DNA from: Trichuris trichiura
Lineage: Eukaryota; Nematoda; Enoplea; Trichinellida; Trichuridae
NCBI GenBank assembly: GCA_037903355.1
Contig: JBAJFE010000012.1
Location: forward strand, 372,001-436,000
Direction of reading: 5' to 3'
Length of the DNA: 64,000 bases
Position 1 is the stretch's first letter, and each line of letters opens with the position of its first letter. The notes beneath the pieces are model-generated. The model was given only the letters and a program-made list of their open reading frames with translations. It was not told where the DNA came from and ran no database searches. Shown here one piece after another: positions 49,501-60,942 of this stretch. Position numbers and translations under genes: made by a program.

Positions 49501-50632
49501 GGTAGCGAAGTTGATGCGCAAGTTAAAGAAGCTGGAAGCCGAAACGGCTATCAAACAGCAAAACTTGGATCAGCTACGACGCGAGAAGGTCGAACTGGAA
49601 AACACGCTTGAACAGGAGCAGGAAGCTTTGGTCAATCGACTGTGGAAGCGTTTGGACAAGCTGGAAAATGAAAAAAAGTACGCGGGAAAAGAAGAAGAAG
49701 AATAAACACGTCTTTAACATGTTTTCTTTCTTTAAAATTTAAGACTGCTCCAACAGAAGCTCGAAGAGCCTTTGTCGCAGCCGCCATCGCCTATGGATTG
49801 TACGAAGAATAGCAATGGTCGGCCGGAGCACACGGCCGACCCTATGGCCATGATCCGAGATATTGAAAGGCTGAGAAATGAAGTCTGCCTACTAAGGCAG
49901 CAGTTGCGCACCGCCCAAGCTGAACGTACGAGCATCTATTTGCATAATGCTAATTTTTTTTCCTCTTCCAAGCACTCAGTTGGCGTCATTGTTCAGATAC
50001 GGAAAAGATGGCTCAGTTGGCTCGCGAGGAGCAGCAAGTAAAAGAGGAGAATGTCCGCTTGCAAAGAAAACTTCAAATGGAGGTGGAACGCCGTCTTCAG
50101 CTATGCCGACACTTGTCCGAATCGGAGTCCAGTTTGGAAATGGAAGACGAAAGGCATTTTAACGAATTGTCCGCTCTTGGGCAAATTCCCTGTCGCAGTC
50201 GCACAAGCAGCAGTCCAATACCCTATCAAGCAATACCGTATGCCGCTTGTCCGTTGCCTTCGGGATTTGGTAAGATTGGATGACAACATTTCGTCTCTCT
50301 TTTTTGTTGTAATGTTGTAGCAAGCTTTTCAGGTGGATTGAACGCTAGCACGGGTCAGCCGCCGGTTAGTACGTACATATGCTTCAGTCAGCGTTGCCAA
50401 CATTGCGACTGTATACTGTCTCATTATTGTACTCACAGATCGGTCACCGGTCCTGGTTCTCCCGGTGCCCAAATACCGTTAGTAAGAAATATTGAATAAG
50501 CCTACTTTGTTTATGCTAATTTTTTTTAAAAAAATCTAGACGCCTCCCGAAGGGCAAGCCGTAGTGGGTAGCAGCGGAAGTAAAGTCAATAATCCAAAAA
50601 GTGGACAATTTCTACGCCCGGCGCTTCCTTGA
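46544..50632 (+). CDS. CCDC6: CCDC6-type coiled-coil protein
   Basis: Exons 46544-46681, 49094-49174, 49238-49387, 49445 to about 49677, then exons at about 49745-49924, 50000-50271, 50324-50366 and two short last ones ending 50632. The protein opens [18 protein letters not shown] and contains the family's long coiled coil in repeated blocks: [60 protein letters not shown]. Then come SQPPSP, a second helical block with [17 protein letters not shown] and [17 protein letters not shown], and the SSPIPY motif. This order matches human CCDC6, a cytosolic/nuclear 14-3-3-binding protein that restrains PP4 in DNA-damage checkpoints. The C-terminal Pro-rich tail is much shorter than in mammals. The joins of the last two small exons are less certain. 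Confidence 0.94.
46682..49093 (+). other. 2.4-kb first intron of CCDC6
   Basis: Separates the short N-terminal exon from the coiled-coil exons. It contains only short unremarkable frames. Confidence 0.85.
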
Positions 50633-51001
50633 CCATCCGCAGGCGAAGTGACCGACCTGATTTGACTATGTTTGGTCGTTGCGACAAATTCAACTTGTTT
50701 TCACCTTTCCTTCTTATCGTTTCGGGCTGCCGCTTGCTTTTTTGTCGCAGCCTGTCGTTTCTGTCTTTCTCGACTTTTTTTGTTGGTCCTTTTTTTGCCG
50801 TTGCTTGTCGTTTTACGGATTTTCAGTCCATTTAGCCTTTGTCTCTTATTTTGAAAAAGCGTATAAAAATACTGTTCTTTTTTTATAGCCGATCAATAAC
50901 AGACTTCACGAATTTTTGAAAGGTGTACAACGTTGACCTTTTTATCGCTGTTAACCATTTCAATTGAAACTAATGACAGTAGCACGTGTTACGCAAACAG
51001 A

Positions 51002-54000
51002 TTAGGAATTGGTGAAAATGACGAAGGGTATTTGCTTGGCGACCAAACAAGCATCGCAAACCCATTCGGCGTATGGTTCATTGACGATCATGTGCCAAGC
51101 TTCTTCGATCAAACCGACGCAAGTTCTGTGGAACCAAAATTTGCAGCCCCGATAGCATTGGATTGCTTGATCGTTGTCGTGAATTTCGCGATGACATTTT
51201 CCGCACGGGCATATCGGCGGTGCATGAGGATTCGATGACCTAAACATGGACAGTAATGAATTTTGCTTTAAAAATCCCTTACGCAGCGACAAGGTCTCGC
51301 CGCTTGTTTACTTTACCCGTCATCGGTAAGAGTACGTTTAACGATTTGACTTTTACATCATTACGGCTAAACATAATAGTTTTAGGACATTATAAGCTAT
51401 ACAGCGTGAAGTAATTGCTATCCGCGTTCGCTCAAGACAAGCGGATGTCCATGTCGACTACTTATCGGCCTAATCGTACAGTTGCAATGCGGCCTGTCAT
51501 TTTAAAAATTCAAATGCAACAGTAGGCACTCTAAAATGATATTCAAGGATTAAGTCATTGCAGTGTGAATAACTGAACGTAGGATTTTCGAGTCTCATTA
51601 CACTATGCGTTAATGGTGAAAAGGTAACCTGTTTGGAAGACTGGAAGGAGTTGGCACTTCCATCGGACGACCAATGCACAATAATGTTATACAGTTCTGA
51701 GTAAGGGTGAATCAGACGCGTTCAGATGTCCAAAACGCAGCTTGACTTGCAACCTTTCTCGTTGGCGCGCTGTTTGCCGCGTCAACATTAGCTTTCTCTA
51801 TCTCTCCGCGATAAAACGCACTGCAAAGCAGTATCGGTAATAAAAAGCAGTGAGCTTTGCTTGTCCCTGCGCGCTAAGAGACGAACAAAAAGTCAGCTCG
51901 ACTAGTAAGGCAGATTTTCACTCGATTAAATCACCTTTTTTCAACTAATGATACGCATTAATTTATTCAGGCCGTTTTAAAGCCGACAAATTGAACCAGT
52001 TGTCACCAAACTCCGCTGACAGTTGATATTCTCGTCCAAACGTCAACTTGAAAGTTGCAAATTTCTGTTTGGCCTTCCACTTAGATTTAGCGCTATATTA
52101 GCAAAAGGGTTTTCTTCGAAACGAGAAGAAACGCAAAGGAAAATTGAAACTTAAGAATGCGCAGGTTACGTCCTTACAAAAGTCTCTCACATTTTGTCTT
52201 TGTTAAGAAATATCTTCTCCATCGCTCTCGACAGAAAAGCAAACGCCTATTTCGAAAAGCGAACGTTCGCAAATACAGTAAGACTTTTGCATCCGCGGAT
52301 AACAACGAACGCTTTATGAAAGCCTACATGACATGACTTTGATATGAATACAGTTGAGTTGGCACAATAGTGAGCACAGAGAATACGACTGGCACAAGGA
52401 TAAGGTCGAGCGCTTGGACGAGTCAGGCTCTGACGTTTTCAATTAACGCATTTTCTCGCATGCTGTCACAAAAGTTTTTTTAAAATGGGGTTCATAGCAC
52501 TGCGCGGCTATTTTCATAATAGCATTACGGAAATTTGACTCGTGGAATTTTTTTGCGAAGGTTTCAGGAAGCGTCTGTTCTCTGAATTTCACAGGTAGAA
52601 TTTTTGTAATGCCATCACGCATTTTCACGTGCCCGTTAGAAAGAGCTTCGTTCTCGATCTAATGAGGAGCTACTTACTGAATAATTAATGTGCGCCCGCT
52701 GATCAGCGAATTATCGATAAGCAAGCCTAGCGCGCCACTAGCTTGTCACTCACTGTTTTTCCCTGCTGCCGGCTACGCCTGCCTGACCATAGAGAAGAGC
52801 AAACCATGTCGTAAAAAAGCTGTGCAAACCTGCAATAACTAAATAAAGCTCATTTTTATTAATTCGTACTTGCACAAATGGCAAGAACTGCTTTCAATTC
52901 TTATGCAAGCAGCGCACTGCGTAATATTAAACTGTGTGGGCGGCTAAGCCGCGAATACGGATGTCTTATTGTACAACGACAGCTGCATTGTGAGATATAA
53001 AGTATTGAAGCATTGCCTAGTTAGTTCAACATGTTACACCACAAACGTACACCCTCTCCTGTTGCTTTTGTCCTCCCAGTTGAATTTGGTCTCATTTATA
53101 CAGCATGAAACCTGAAAATCACGTTCGAACGTTCGAATCGTCTGAACTTGATCTAGCGCAGTGATTCCCAACCTTTTCTGCGCCAGGGCCCCCTTTCGAG
53201 ACGCACATCTCCTCAGGGCCCCCTCCCGTTCTTGCGTGGTTGTGCTCTTCTCTTTTCTCGGCCTAGGTTCTTTCGCGTTTATTAGAGTACCTGTGACACG
53301 CAGTTTGCCGAAGATTTCAACAATGAATTTTGCTGTTGTCTTTTCGATCTGGTGAAAACCGGACAACGAACTTTTAATCTGCATTTTAAAACTCTTCAAT
53401 TTAAAAGTTCGATTTTTGCACTGGTCTGTGCCATATGGAAAAGGCAGTAACGAATCTAAATCTAATTCTTGACACGTGTGCAGTGTTTTTCAGTCGCGTG
53501 CTCTAAGTATTTCAGACGACCTGTAACTGCTCTTCTTTGCCGAGTGAATGAACGTAGGTCAAAAAGGTTCCTTAGTCATATGGAATTGGTCGAAACTTCT
53601 TCCACGCTCAGCTGCCAAACTTTCGTCTTGAAAATGGGTTTGTGTGACAAAAGTTTCCTATTAAGATTTATTGGATTTGTAGTCAAGATTTGCAAAGACT
53701 ACCTCACATGGAGATGGAACGTCTTTATACGGTCTAGCAGTTTTATCATAAGAAAAAAGAGTCGTTTATTCCCAGTGTAAGTCAAAGAAGGTATGAGCAT
53801 ACAAACGATAGGAGCTATCGGAACTCAACTGGTTCCGTCGTCAGCAACAGGGTACAAGGCCTGTCGCTAACGATGAAACTAGATAAGTGCTCCCTTTCGC
53901 CCAGGCTTGTGTCCTATCGCTGACGACGGATCCAGTTGGGTTGTGAAAGCCCTAATCGTTTGGGTACTGCTGCGTTCTCTTATTTACAACGGGAGTAAAC

Positions 54001-56527
54001 CGCTCTTTTTCTCTTGTGACTAACTGGCACTTAACGCTTCAGTCGCAGTGTATGAAAATGGTTTGTTAGAAACTTCAACGCGCTTTTACCGCACACGGTC
54101 AAATTCTACGTCTGTTTTTTGTTGTACTTGTCACCTTGTTAACAACAACAGTATTATGCGTTGATCATGCTGGACGTCGGTTCTCCGAACTCCGTATTAT
54201 TGCATTCAAGTTTACTATTTGACTTTAACAAGTAGGAAAAGTTGGCTATGTTGGCAAATCAGTGTGGTGGCTGAAGCTGGTGCCCTAATACCAATTTTTC
54301 CACGTCAGATTCAATATTCGTTAGCAGCAATCTTAAGTCTCCACGCTGCGCTATTTGTAGCCTGTTTCTTTTTTTAACCAAAAGATCTGTTGCGGCACTG
54401 AACCCACGTTCAACCAAATAAGAGGAAGGAAACGGCACGAGGAACTTTTTAACGATCTTCCATAATTCAGGGTAAAGTGTCGCAATTTGATGCTGCAACC
54501 AGAAATGACTGTAGTCACTCATAAACTTAGGCTTCAGTTCTTCATTGGCTTGCAACTCAATCAGCTCTTCTTGCAAAAATGTCTCTGCTTCGTTAGCGTT
54601 TGAATATGGATCCAAAATCCAGGCTGGTATTCTCATTTTCACAACCGGGGACCCCCAAGGGCCCCCTTAGCATTCAGGACCCCCTTGGACTCCCCCAGGG
54701 CCCCCGCTGGGAATGACTGATCTAGCGTGTTCGTATACGTCATGAACCAATGCCGGTTTAACAGCTGCACGTTTAATTTGCAACAACCGACAAGAGTAGA
54801 AAGAATCCTATAGCCGATGCAATACGATTAACCTGTGACCTTCTGTTAAGGTTAAGGTTAAATAAAAGCTCAACAAAATTATGGTTTTTATAAAATCATT
54901 TGGCGTGTGATTATAATAACCAAATACTTCGAAGGCATTTGACCGGTTAGGAATAAAAGCAAAACGTTATTTCAGCCTGACGACGTCGCTTTGCCAAAAA
55001 AACGATTGTAGCATAACAGCGGATAAATGGGCAAATACTGGTTAACGCAAGCCTATTTATAATTTTAAACTGGCGTTTAGAGAACGTTAACCCCGACCCA
55101 ATAAGGAGTGCAAAAAATTAGAACAAGAGCTACGGTTAACCTAAAACTGTATTCTGAAATTGGCGGAGGGGGAAAATTCGATAGTTTATGAAAAAATAAA
55201 TATTGGCATACTTCATTTCAGTGCCCTTCGCCAAAACTGCGACGCTTGTCCGGTCTGCTTGATTTATCGAACTGTTCTATAGTGCCATAGACATTCACCC
55301 CGCCTTCGACTATGGCTCACAGAAGTTCAAGTGATTTCTGGGACGATTCCCGACTATTACCCGTCATTGTCACCTTTCTATCTTACATACGCCAATTTGA
55401 AAGAGATAAAACAAGCCTGTAAAGCAAGCTGGAAACCTTCGAGAAAAGAATTCACCATTTCAGGCATCACTAAAAATATTAGTGATTTATAAGAGAAAAT
55501 AAAAAGTCTATATTAAACGGTTCGCAGGTTAGCTCCTACTGGAATGGATGTATTGCGAATCCCTCAAGTCGCCGAAGACGAAGCTAGAGCTTTCCCAAAC
55601 GCAAGACAGCGCTGCTCTGCACTTTCTCAAACAATCTGCTCTCCCGTTCGTTAAAACGCCCGTGTAGTTTAAAGGCAATGACAACCAAGCGGGAAAAACT
55701 GTGAAAACGGCCATTACGAAGCTCATCCTATTGGGATACTCGCTTTATCGCAGTGTCCTGGAAAGACAGCTGCAATAACTATACCTGTGCTTTAGAACAG
55801 GTTTCACACGTATTGCCTGTTCACGCAGGCGTCCATTTATATACTGTTTTTAATAAGCCACGCTAAAAGTTTAGCGTTACCATCCATCTCTAGACAAAAT
55901 ATGCGTACTTGAGCCCTTTTTCCGCAATAGCATTTTAAGATCGAACTGCCATGTTTCAACAAAATATAGCTTCACTGATATTGAAAAAAAATCAAACGGC
56001 TATGTTTATATTTTAAAAACAAATGCACATTAAAACATTTTACATTACGTGACCTGTTGGAATACTTAAGAACACCCCTCATGGAAACCCGTCTTTGTTG
56101 TATCGCGTATAGGTTTTACACGAAATGGAATGTAGAATTTAAGGAACGCTTTTGGACTTACGTAAAAATCATCGGCTGGTCCGACGGATATACCCGAGCA
56201 GACAGAGAACTAAGCGAAGTGAATGGCGGCGGTGCTGAATGAGGCGCCGAATCAATCAAAACCATGGGAATGGCATTGTTTATCGGATGCGAAGTAGACT
56301 GCACAGGTCCTGCAAAATTATTTTACGTTATCCTGCAAATAGAACAAATTCGAACTTCCAAACCCCCAAAATAGCAATAAAAATAAACGATAGCAATGTT
56401 ATGCTTGATTTAAATCTTGCCTATTCTTACCGGCTAACATTCGAGGAGGCGGGCCAGGATTGCATCCCGCAGGTGGATCGTCAAACGGATTCGATAATAC
56501 TACTGTATCCGGTTGAGCGCGAGGCAT
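51002..56527 (-). CDS. pygo: pygopus-like Wnt co-activator, NHD and PHD exons
   Basis: Two exons are clear. The upstream one (56527-56431) has ATG then PRAQPDTVVLSNPFDDPPAG, the N-homology box of pygopus (SNPFDD), and ends at a GT donor. The downstream one (51239-51002) encodes the C-terminal PHD finger: CPCGKC, QCYRGC, FHRTC and CDACL supply all C4HC3 zinc ligands, with FWFHRTCVGL and AEWVCDAC typical of pygopus. Pygopus links beta-catenin/BCL9 to chromatin in the nucleus. The first exon ends in phase 1 and the last begins in phase 2, so at least one linker exon between them is not identified. The 5-kb gap holds a hAT transposon (53159-54719). The acceptor before the ATG may mean further coding sequence upstream. 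The gene faces CCDC6 tail to tail, 370 bp apart. Confidence 0.8.
51240..53150. other. presumed pygopus intron sequence, linker exon not found
   Basis: Minus frames at 51497-51679 and 52443-52628 could include a linker exon, but no Pro/Gly/Asn-rich pygopus-like sequence with good splice sites stands out. Confidence 0.4.
53715..54020 (+). mobile_element. foldback element G, nested in the hAT element
   Basis: Family tail-like sequence (GGAACGTCTTTATACGGTCT) is followed by TTTTATCATAAG, then inverted arms around 53801-53849 and 53915-53975. Cores have CTGACGA on both arms (about 53807-53849 minus, 53917-53957 plus). Stem II reads GGAAC...GTTCC on one arm instead of GGGTC...GACCC. The right end has ACAACGGGAGTAAACCG. 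It is the most diverged copy, and its target duplication was not resolved. Confidence 0.65.
54259..54642 (-). pseudogene. hAT transposase, C-terminal dimerisation domain
   Basis: An uninterrupted 127-residue frame carries the hAT dimerisation signature: SHFWLQHQIATLYPELW, then FPSSYLVERGFSAATDLL and KKRNRLQIAQRGDLRL. It ends near HQLQPPH as in related transposases of the SCAND3/ZBED5 group. The catalytic N-terminal two-thirds and BED zinc finger are absent or displaced by the nested foldback element. Confidence 0.9.
54728..56430. other. presumed pygopus intron, no other gene seen
   Basis: Short frames only (65 codons minus at 55529, 61 codons plus at 56057); no domain recognised. Confidence 0.45.
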
Positions 56528-57307
56528 GTCCAAGAAAATACTTCTGTTGCAGAGATTTAATAATCGTCGCTGTCGTCGTCTTCATCATTAAAATAAAAAC
56601 GAACATCGAAGAAGGCTTGCGCTATAAGCAAGATGAGCGGAACACGCTGCGCCCCAGTCCATGCCAGAGTGAACAAGAAAGTGAGTGTTTCAGATAGTGA
56701 ATCTGTTCCTTTCATCCAATCACAAGAATACTTAAAAAGAAATGCCAATTAACAAGCAAAGCAACTGAAAACAAGAATGTGCATTAAATGAAAACCCGCC
56801 ACCCGTAGCAATGTGTAAGATTGAGGAATAAGCAAAGCGTTTGACGTCAACAGTGGCATTTTCACTAATTTATTGTTCTTACTTGCCGCACAGCTTCTGA
56901 CCGTAAAATACGCACGCCACCGAGCTCATCATGCGAAAACTTTTCACGCATAGTTCAAGCGTTCTGACAAGAAGCTTAAATCCCTAATGATCTTAAACGT
57001 ATTTACTTAAGTCAACGCACTTGAACAAAGCATACAATTAACAAACATACTTGACCATGCAGACCGACACAATCTAAAATCCAACTGCCGTATAATAGGG
57101 AAGATTAAGGATATTCGTTCAGTTACTGTAAAAGGTACTTGAGCATATGTAAATGACCTTATCAGTCGTCCTAAAAGTTTGATTTGCCAAGTCGTGAAGA
57201 ATCCGCGAATTGGTGGTTGGCATTTTGTTGACTAGTTGTAGGTGTTCCAAAATTTTGTATTTACGTATTCGTGCTGACTTTAAAAAGATTGGTTAGCGTT
57301 GAATACA
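56528..57307. other. intergenic between divergent pygopus and EEF1AKMT1 genes
   Basis: Up to 780 bp between the pygopus ATG (minus) and the EEF1AKMT1 ATG (plus), so it may hold both promoters. A 63-codon minus frame ending in an acidic stretch (56748-56557) could be an upstream pygopus exon; this is unproven. Confidence 0.4.
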
Positions 57308-57940
57308 ATGAGCGATAGCGATGATTGCACCCTTTCCGAAAGCGCCAGACAAGCTTTGCAGGAGTTTCTTGCCGAGCAGGCATTGGCTAACGTGGACGGC
57401 CAGAGTTCCGTTGAAGAAAATTGGCAGTTAAGCCAGTTCTGGTATAACGATCAGACGTCTGAACGTCTCGCTATGGAATGCCTTTCCGCGATCGAATCGA
57501 AAGACTGTGGTCTCATTGGTTGCTTATGCTGCCCCTCGGTGTATGACAAAATAATGGAAATTGACCCAAAGCGTGGCACGTACGCTTGGCTTTTCGAGTT
57601 TGACCGCCGATTTGCCGCGCAAAATCGACAGTTCGTTTTTTACGACTACCGAAGCCCTGTCGACCTGCCTGCTACGTACAAAGCAAGCTGCTCAGTTGTC
57701 ATAGCCGACCCACCTTTCCTGTCCGAAGAATGCCTATTAAAGGTTATAACAACGGCGAAGTTTTTGACAACTGAACGTATTATATTCTGCACCGGAGTGT
57801 CAATGGAGAAAATCCTAACAAGGCATTTAAAAGTACAACTATGCCGATTTTTACCGCAGCATCACCGCAAATTAGCTAATGAATTTCGTTGCTATGCTAA
57901 TTACCCTACGATCTACCTTAATGATGAGAAGGAAGAGTGA
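57308..57940 (+). CDS. EEF1AKMT1: EEF1A lysine methyltransferase 1 (N6AMT2-type)
   Basis: A single 210-residue exon. The family blocks appear in order: EENWQLSQFWYNDQT, CCPSVYDKI, FEFDRRFA, FVFYDYRSPVDLP, VIADPPFLSEECL (the catalytic [D/N]PP[F/Y] motif), IIFCTGVSMEKI, RKLANEFRCYANY. Length and motif order match human EEF1AKMT1, a Rossmann-fold SAM-dependent enzyme that trimethylates Lys79 of elongation factor 1A. The start at 57308 (MSDSDDCTLSES) matches the human N-terminus; the frame is open a few codons further up but without an ATG. It has no introns while its neighbours are intron-rich, so a retrocopy origin or intron loss is possible. Confidence 0.97.
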   Translation: MSDSDDCTLSESARQALQEFLAEQALANVDGQSSVEENWQLSQFWYNDQTSERLAMECLSAIESKDCGLIGCLCCPSVYDKIMEIDPKRGTYAWLFEFDRRFAAQNRQFVFYDYRSPVDLPATYKASCSVVIADPPFLSEECLLKVITTAKFLTTERIIFCTGVSMEKILTRHLKVQLCRFLPQHHRKLANEFRCYANYPTIYLNDEKEE

Positions 57941-58091
57941 AGTACTGTAGCATGAACCTGACAATCTGTTTCTTGTTTTGAAATATTCCTTCATTCGCTC
58001 GGGACAAATGAAATGTGCCGTTAATCTTTACTTTTGCTTACAGTGGACGGTAATGCAGTCGCAAAAACGAGGTAAACATCAGGTAACGTTT

Positions 58092-58315
58092 TTATAACTT
58101 GGTTGCTTTTTTTATTCCAGCCGGAGTGTCGCCTTGTATGTAACGGTCGAAGATGGCAGAAACAGACGACTCTAGGCAGTCTTGGAACTGGTACAGTAAG
58201 CCGTAGTACCGCAACTGCACCTACAAGTTAGTGGCAATTTACAATAATGCCTTCTTATACTGTTCTTCGGTCACCCCTTTTTCCCGCTGCCATCGATGCC
58301 TTTGACCAAAGTATG
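58092..58315 (-). CDS. unrecognised terminal exon blocks, possibly broken
   Basis: Downstream of an acceptor at 58316, a frame reads YFGQRHRWQREKGVTEEQY then KKALL (to 58242). After 21 bases holding two in-frame stops (58221-58241) the same frame continues VQLRYYGLLYQFQDCLE ... IFDRYIQGDTPAGIKKATKL to a stop at 58092. Both blocks look like one conserved helical protein. The gap is too short for a normal intron here (GT...AG would be 22 nt and shift the frame). Options are an extremely short intron with an error, a mutated gene, or two exons joined elsewhere. Upstream exons were not found, and the family is unknown to me. Confidence 0.45.
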
Positions 58316-60942
58316 CTGCGATTAAATTATTGCCTTTTTATTTGCAAACAACTTAGCCTAATCGTGCATCGTAAATGGTTTGCGTCTGCAAAGGCAGGCA
58401 ACGACTACAGCACGGTGGTCAAACAGCCCACAGGCTATAGGCGTGGCATGACCCTGCCCTGCACTGAGCTTTTTTAAATCGCAGCTAGTCCTGTTTTGCA
58501 TTTTTTTCTCATGCTCAACTTTTGGAAACGGGTGCGGCATTGTGCGCCAAATTTGCCTAAATGCTCGCGCTGTTTCAGCGTATACAATTGAAAAATACTA
58601 TAAAAGTGACCTAAAGTTTCTTGGGCAAATTAATCTTATTAATCGGCAGAGGAGTTGTCCACAGTCTTGTAAATTATAAAAATATCGATATTAAAGCAAA
58701 ATGTATCCTACATTCGTTCCATAAGCGTAGAAATTCTCAATGCGAAAAGGTAGTCGATTTGCACTATGTTGATTTTGTTAATAAACGCAATAAGTTATTA
58801 CCGATTTGTACTGTCAGCTCGGGAGCAATTTCCAACTACGGTCACTCGGTCTGTCCAAGCTTGATGATCGATCGCTTTGCGAGTTCACATTCCGTACAGA
58901 CAAAAATGTCCCGGTTAAATTTTCTATTTCTACTATGGCAAAGATTACAGCATAGATCTCTTACTGTTTCGATGCTGACTCGCGGGAGAAAGTTCGCTTA
59001 GCAGGTTTTTAGATGCTCGTATCACTCTGAATATAATTATGTGTACAGATTGCTAACTTTTCTTGCTTAGGTTAAAGGACGGGCATTTTTCTGATCTTCT
59101 TGAATACCATCTGGCAAACCACGGTTTGACGCCGAAATGCCTCCGCCGCAATCCAGTATGTTACGTCATTGTTGCTGAACACCAATGTGACATTAAGGCA
59201 GGCGAATATTAGAGTTTGTCACGTTATCCGGGTGGACCCTAAGCTACTGTCCAATCTGACGATGCTCGCATTGAATCGTGGTTGTTTATGGAGGGTTATT
59301 TAAGAAGATCCCATTTTTCTTTTAAACTCACGTTTGTGACCGTTTCCTCTGTAGAAAGTCTGAATAAAACGTGTTATCTGGACGTAAACGTCTTCGAAAT
59401 CAACTAGATAACAAATTGGAATCGTAAGATAAGGAATGAACGATTTGCCAGCGGTATCTATGAAGTACAAAAGGACAGATGGCCTAACGTCTCAGCGTAC
59501 GTGGTTTTGAGCTGGAATGCGACAGTTTTTAAACGTAAGTTAAAAAATCAAGTTGCAAGGTGACCTGCCCATTCGACCGTACACTCCATTTTCCCGTTTT
59601 AAATTTTAAGTGTTTTCTTGGATCCATTGATCTTTTAAGGACTGGTTCGAACTCTATAAACTAAGTTAGCGGAAGTACATGGCGACAGTCTGATTTTCAA
59701 GCCTGCTAATTGAAATGCGCTTTGTTTAAGTTGAAAATGACCAATAAATTATTGTGGATTGAGGTTGCTAGTTGACTTGCCGCTTTAAAGCAGCGTGAAA
59801 AGATGCGTTTGGCAAAGCGAAAATAGGCCTAACTAGTTGGTCGTTTTCTCATTACGATTCATAAATGACGACATGTCTTTGCCATCGGCTTCTCAACGAC
59901 AGACGAATGGAAGGTAGTTTGACAATCGTAACGGCGTAAAAAAGAGCAGTTTTCTCTGACGATCATGCAGACGTCAATCAGTCCGGACGCCATAGATTTC
60001 AAGGAAGCCCAAAGCATAAGCAATCATTGACGGATTGAAACGTACGCAGTTAAATGCAGCAAAAAGCTGAAACGATCACCTCGTCTCGTTGCTTCGCAAA
60101 GGACAGCGCGCTTTAGCAATTATTCCAAACGAAGCATATCGCTCGACGTGCCACTAAAAATTGCATAAATGTTGGAAAGCAATGGAGCATTTATTCTTCA
60201 TTTCGAAAGAAAAATAAGATGCAATGGCAAAGTTCCACAACGCTTCGCTCACCCTCAAATTAGACTAGACAACGATAGCTACCGTAGTTGCCTAAAGAAT
60301 GGAGGTTCGATTGTTTAAACGTCGGCTTCAAGTTCGTTGAGGGCAAAAACGTATTTGCGGAAGGTTAAAACTAAAAACAACTGTTTCCAAAGGAGTTCCG
60401 TCCAATAATTTTTCAGTAAAAAACGAAGTCTTTCGTAATTTTTGACATGTCAGAGGGACTAACAATTTTTTTTAAATTTAAGCACGCGCTTTGCATTTTA
60501 CTTAAGCCAATTTCTTTTAATTTTTTCTGTAACATTAAAAATCAGTTTTAGTTTTGCCATCTTACCATTCTTGCACCTGGCCGCCGGACGCGGCGTCAGC
60601 TTGCCAAATGGGTGATCGATCGCTAGGGGCGAGAAACTGCCGGCATTAAGGACGCAAAGCAAACTTGCCTTACAAGGTGTGCTTTACCATTTGTCTTTTG
60701 ACTGCAAAGCGGCCCCATTATTTCTTCGCACACGTCGCCGTCTTGCAATAATTCCTTGTCACGTACGTCTTAGCGGTCTAAGCATACCGGCGCTGCATAG
60801 CACCTTTTTCTAGCAAGGTGATGCAAAATTACTGGGGAAAAGCACCCTTATGGTTGTGATCAAAACTTTTAATTTTCTTTAACGCAGTAAAAAGTGGAAT
60901 ATGTCGATTAGTAGTTGAGTAGATACAGCAGCGTAGTTATGC
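58316..60942. other. intergenic or intronic, no firm gene
   Basis: A 126-codon plus frame (58621-59001) overlaps a minus frame with a CxxC...CxxC pattern (58842-58974). Neither is convincing. The rest is AT-rich with no features. Confidence 0.4.

Larger units (their letters stand above)
53159..54719. mobile_element. hAT transposon with 8-bp target duplication
   Basis: ATCTAGCG at 53151-53158 and 54720-54727 flanks the element exactly. The ends are CAGTGATTCCCAACC on the left and, in reverse complement, CAGTCATTCCCAGC on the right, followed by GGGCCCCC-rich subterminal sequence. Both fit the hAT superfamily. Inside are a transposase C-terminal frame (54259-54642, minus) and foldback element G (about 53715-54020). 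The 1.56-kb length is too short for a full transposase, so this is a deleted copy. Confidence 0.93.

Noticed and set aside
50933..51238. 101-codon plus frame opposite the PHD exon
   Set aside because: Shadow of the minus-strand PHD finger, whose zinc ligands and acceptor site are complete.
53469..53780. 103-codon plus frame in the hAT element
   Set aside because: It runs into the nested foldback element and has no hAT-like residues; the transposase lies on the other strand.
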